From assembly GCF_008298015.1 (NCBI RefSeq), contig NZ_VTPX01000011.1, forward strand, positions 62,001 through 126,000: a stretch of DNA of 64,000 nucleotides. Reading direction: 5' to 3'. The notes under the pieces were generated by a model. It was not told the origin of the DNA. It saw only the letters and a list, made by a program, of their open reading frames with translations, and did not search any database. Made by a program: the position numbers and the translations under genes. This DNA comes from Salinicola corii (GTDB taxonomy: Bacteria; Pseudomonadota; Gammaproteobacteria; Pseudomonadales; Halomonadaceae). Shown here one piece after another: positions 63,586 to 64,000 of the stretch. Positions within the stretch are counted from its first letter, which is position 1; each line of letters opens with the position of its first letter.

Positions 63586-63932
63586 ATGGCAAGGCAAGCA
63601 GCTTCGATGAAAAAGACCCGTACCCGCTACTCCCAGGACTACAAGACCGAGGCCCTGGCGCTCGCCGACCGTGTCGGCATCAGTGCTGCCGCCCGAGAGC
63701 TTGGCCTCCAGCCCAGCCAGCTTTACCAGTGGCGGAAGGCCCAGCAGCAGCAAAGTGCTTCAGCCCGCGAGCAAGCCTTGGCCGACGAGAATGCCCGACT
63801 TAAGCGCCAACTGGCCGAGAAATCGGAAGAGCTTGAAATCGCAAAAAAAGCCGCGGTGTACTTTGCCAAGAGCCTGAAGAGAAGTACGCCTTCGTCCATC
63901 AGCATCGTCAGGCATTCAGCATCCAGCGGATG
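63586..63932 (+). mobile_element. Truncated IS3-family insertion sequence
   Basis: Contains orfA and the first codons of orfB in the -1 frame after an A7 run at 63843-63849, the usual site of programmed frameshifting. The orfB frame gives KYAFVHQHRQAFSIQR, the standard start of IS3-type transposase, and is lost at about 63930, where unrelated sequence begins. At least 800 bases of orfB and the right end are absent here. Confidence 0.8.
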
Positions 63933-63933
63933 A
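63586..63933 (+). CDS. IS3-family transposase OrfA
   Basis: 115 residues in this frame: a helix-turn-helix (about 14-52, RYSQDYKTEALALADRVGIS then AARELGLQPSQLYQWRKAQ) and a leucine-zipper-like coiled coil (about 60-90). An ATG at 63607 (MKKTRTRYS) may be the real start. The last ~20 residues (SLKRSTPSSISIVRHSASSG) run over the orfB start, and the final stop is created near the breakpoint, so the natural C-terminus may differ. Confidence 0.82.
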   Translation: MARQAASMKKTRTRYSQDYKTEALALADRVGISAAARELGLQPSQLYQWRKAQQQQSASAREQALADENARLKRQLAEKSEELEIAKKAAVYFAKSLKRSTPSSISIVRHSASSG

Positions 63934-64000
63934 ATTCATCGGTGTCTTGATGGCACCGGGCGCCACGCTGTTGACGGTAATGCCCAGGCGGTGCCTCCGT
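63934..64000 (-). pseudogene. Short-chain dehydrogenase remnant, cut at the IS junction and by the window end
   Basis: On the - strand the frame reads LGITVNSVAPGAIKTPMN, the post-active-site block of short-chain dehydrogenases, and then changes at about 63934 to SSAGC and a stop inside IS sequence. About 60 C-terminal residues that normally follow are missing. The upstream part lies beyond the window. Confidence 0.7.

Overview
The window comes from a high-GC gammaproteobacterium, most likely a halophile of the Halomonadaceae (Halomonas, Salinicola, Chromohalobacter or Kushneria type). Reasons: the carnitine and gamma-butyrobetaine catabolic genes, a complete HexR-controlled Entner-Doudoroff set, an aryl-polyene-type lipid cluster with the gene content known from gammaproteobacteria, and rather acidic proteins. 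No rRNA, tRNA or CRISPR array was seen.

Layout. 1-4706: quaternary-amine catabolism: cdhC (5' truncated), cdhA and cdhB on +, facing a gamma-butyrobetaine dioxygenase and a GlxA/CdhR-type regulator on -. 4754-8513: a type II haloacid dehalogenase-like protein, an NfeD/stomatin pair and a HAD-IB phosphatase. 8683-14358: manganese uptake (mntH, mntR), a SulP transporter followed by a tandem universal stress protein, a RidA-like protein and a small membrane protein. 14459-26897: thirteen same-strand, mostly overlapping genes forming an aryl-polyene-like cluster (ketosynthase-like protein, ACP, fused AMP-ligase/dehydratase, glycosyltransferase, acyltransferase, LolA-like carrier, MMPL exporter, halogenase-like flavoprotein, DUF3261 lipoprotein, ketosynthase, dehydratase, ketoreductase). 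Several usual members appear to be absent.

27340-29490 is an AT-richer island with one 621-residue protein that has an HExxH zinc-protease motif and a duplicated C-terminal domain. It has a good ribosome binding site and a strong terminator. I regard it as a probable horizontally acquired secreted or effector-type metallopeptidase, and as the most novel item here. 29625-32676 is a PhnCDE-type ABC transporter without catabolic partners.

32795-48245 is central carbon metabolism: hexR diverges from zwf-pgl-eda; edd-glk-mutarotase-aldo/keto reductase-PfkB kinase diverges from gap. Between the two blocks lies a ketone-body module (3-hydroxybutyrate dehydrogenase, thiolase, both subunits of 3-oxoacid CoA-transferase, LysR regulator). 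HexR-like palindromes lie in both divergent promoter regions, so glucose-6-phosphate is channelled to pyruvate and glyceraldehyde-3-phosphate under one regulator.

48246-57846 is mixed housekeeping: a small hypothetical protein, a degenerate GGDEF protein, a secreted dienelactone hydrolase-like protein, pncB, a DUF4190 protein, a COG3146-type acyltransferase, a CPA2 K+/H+ antiporter overlapping a fructosamine kinase, and an SMP-30 lactonase. 57984-63350 is an AcrR-AcrA-AcrB efflux locus with an AcrR-like operator and a strong terminator. The window ends in an IS3-family fragment that breaks off abruptly into the remnant of a short-chain dehydrogenase gene on the - strand.
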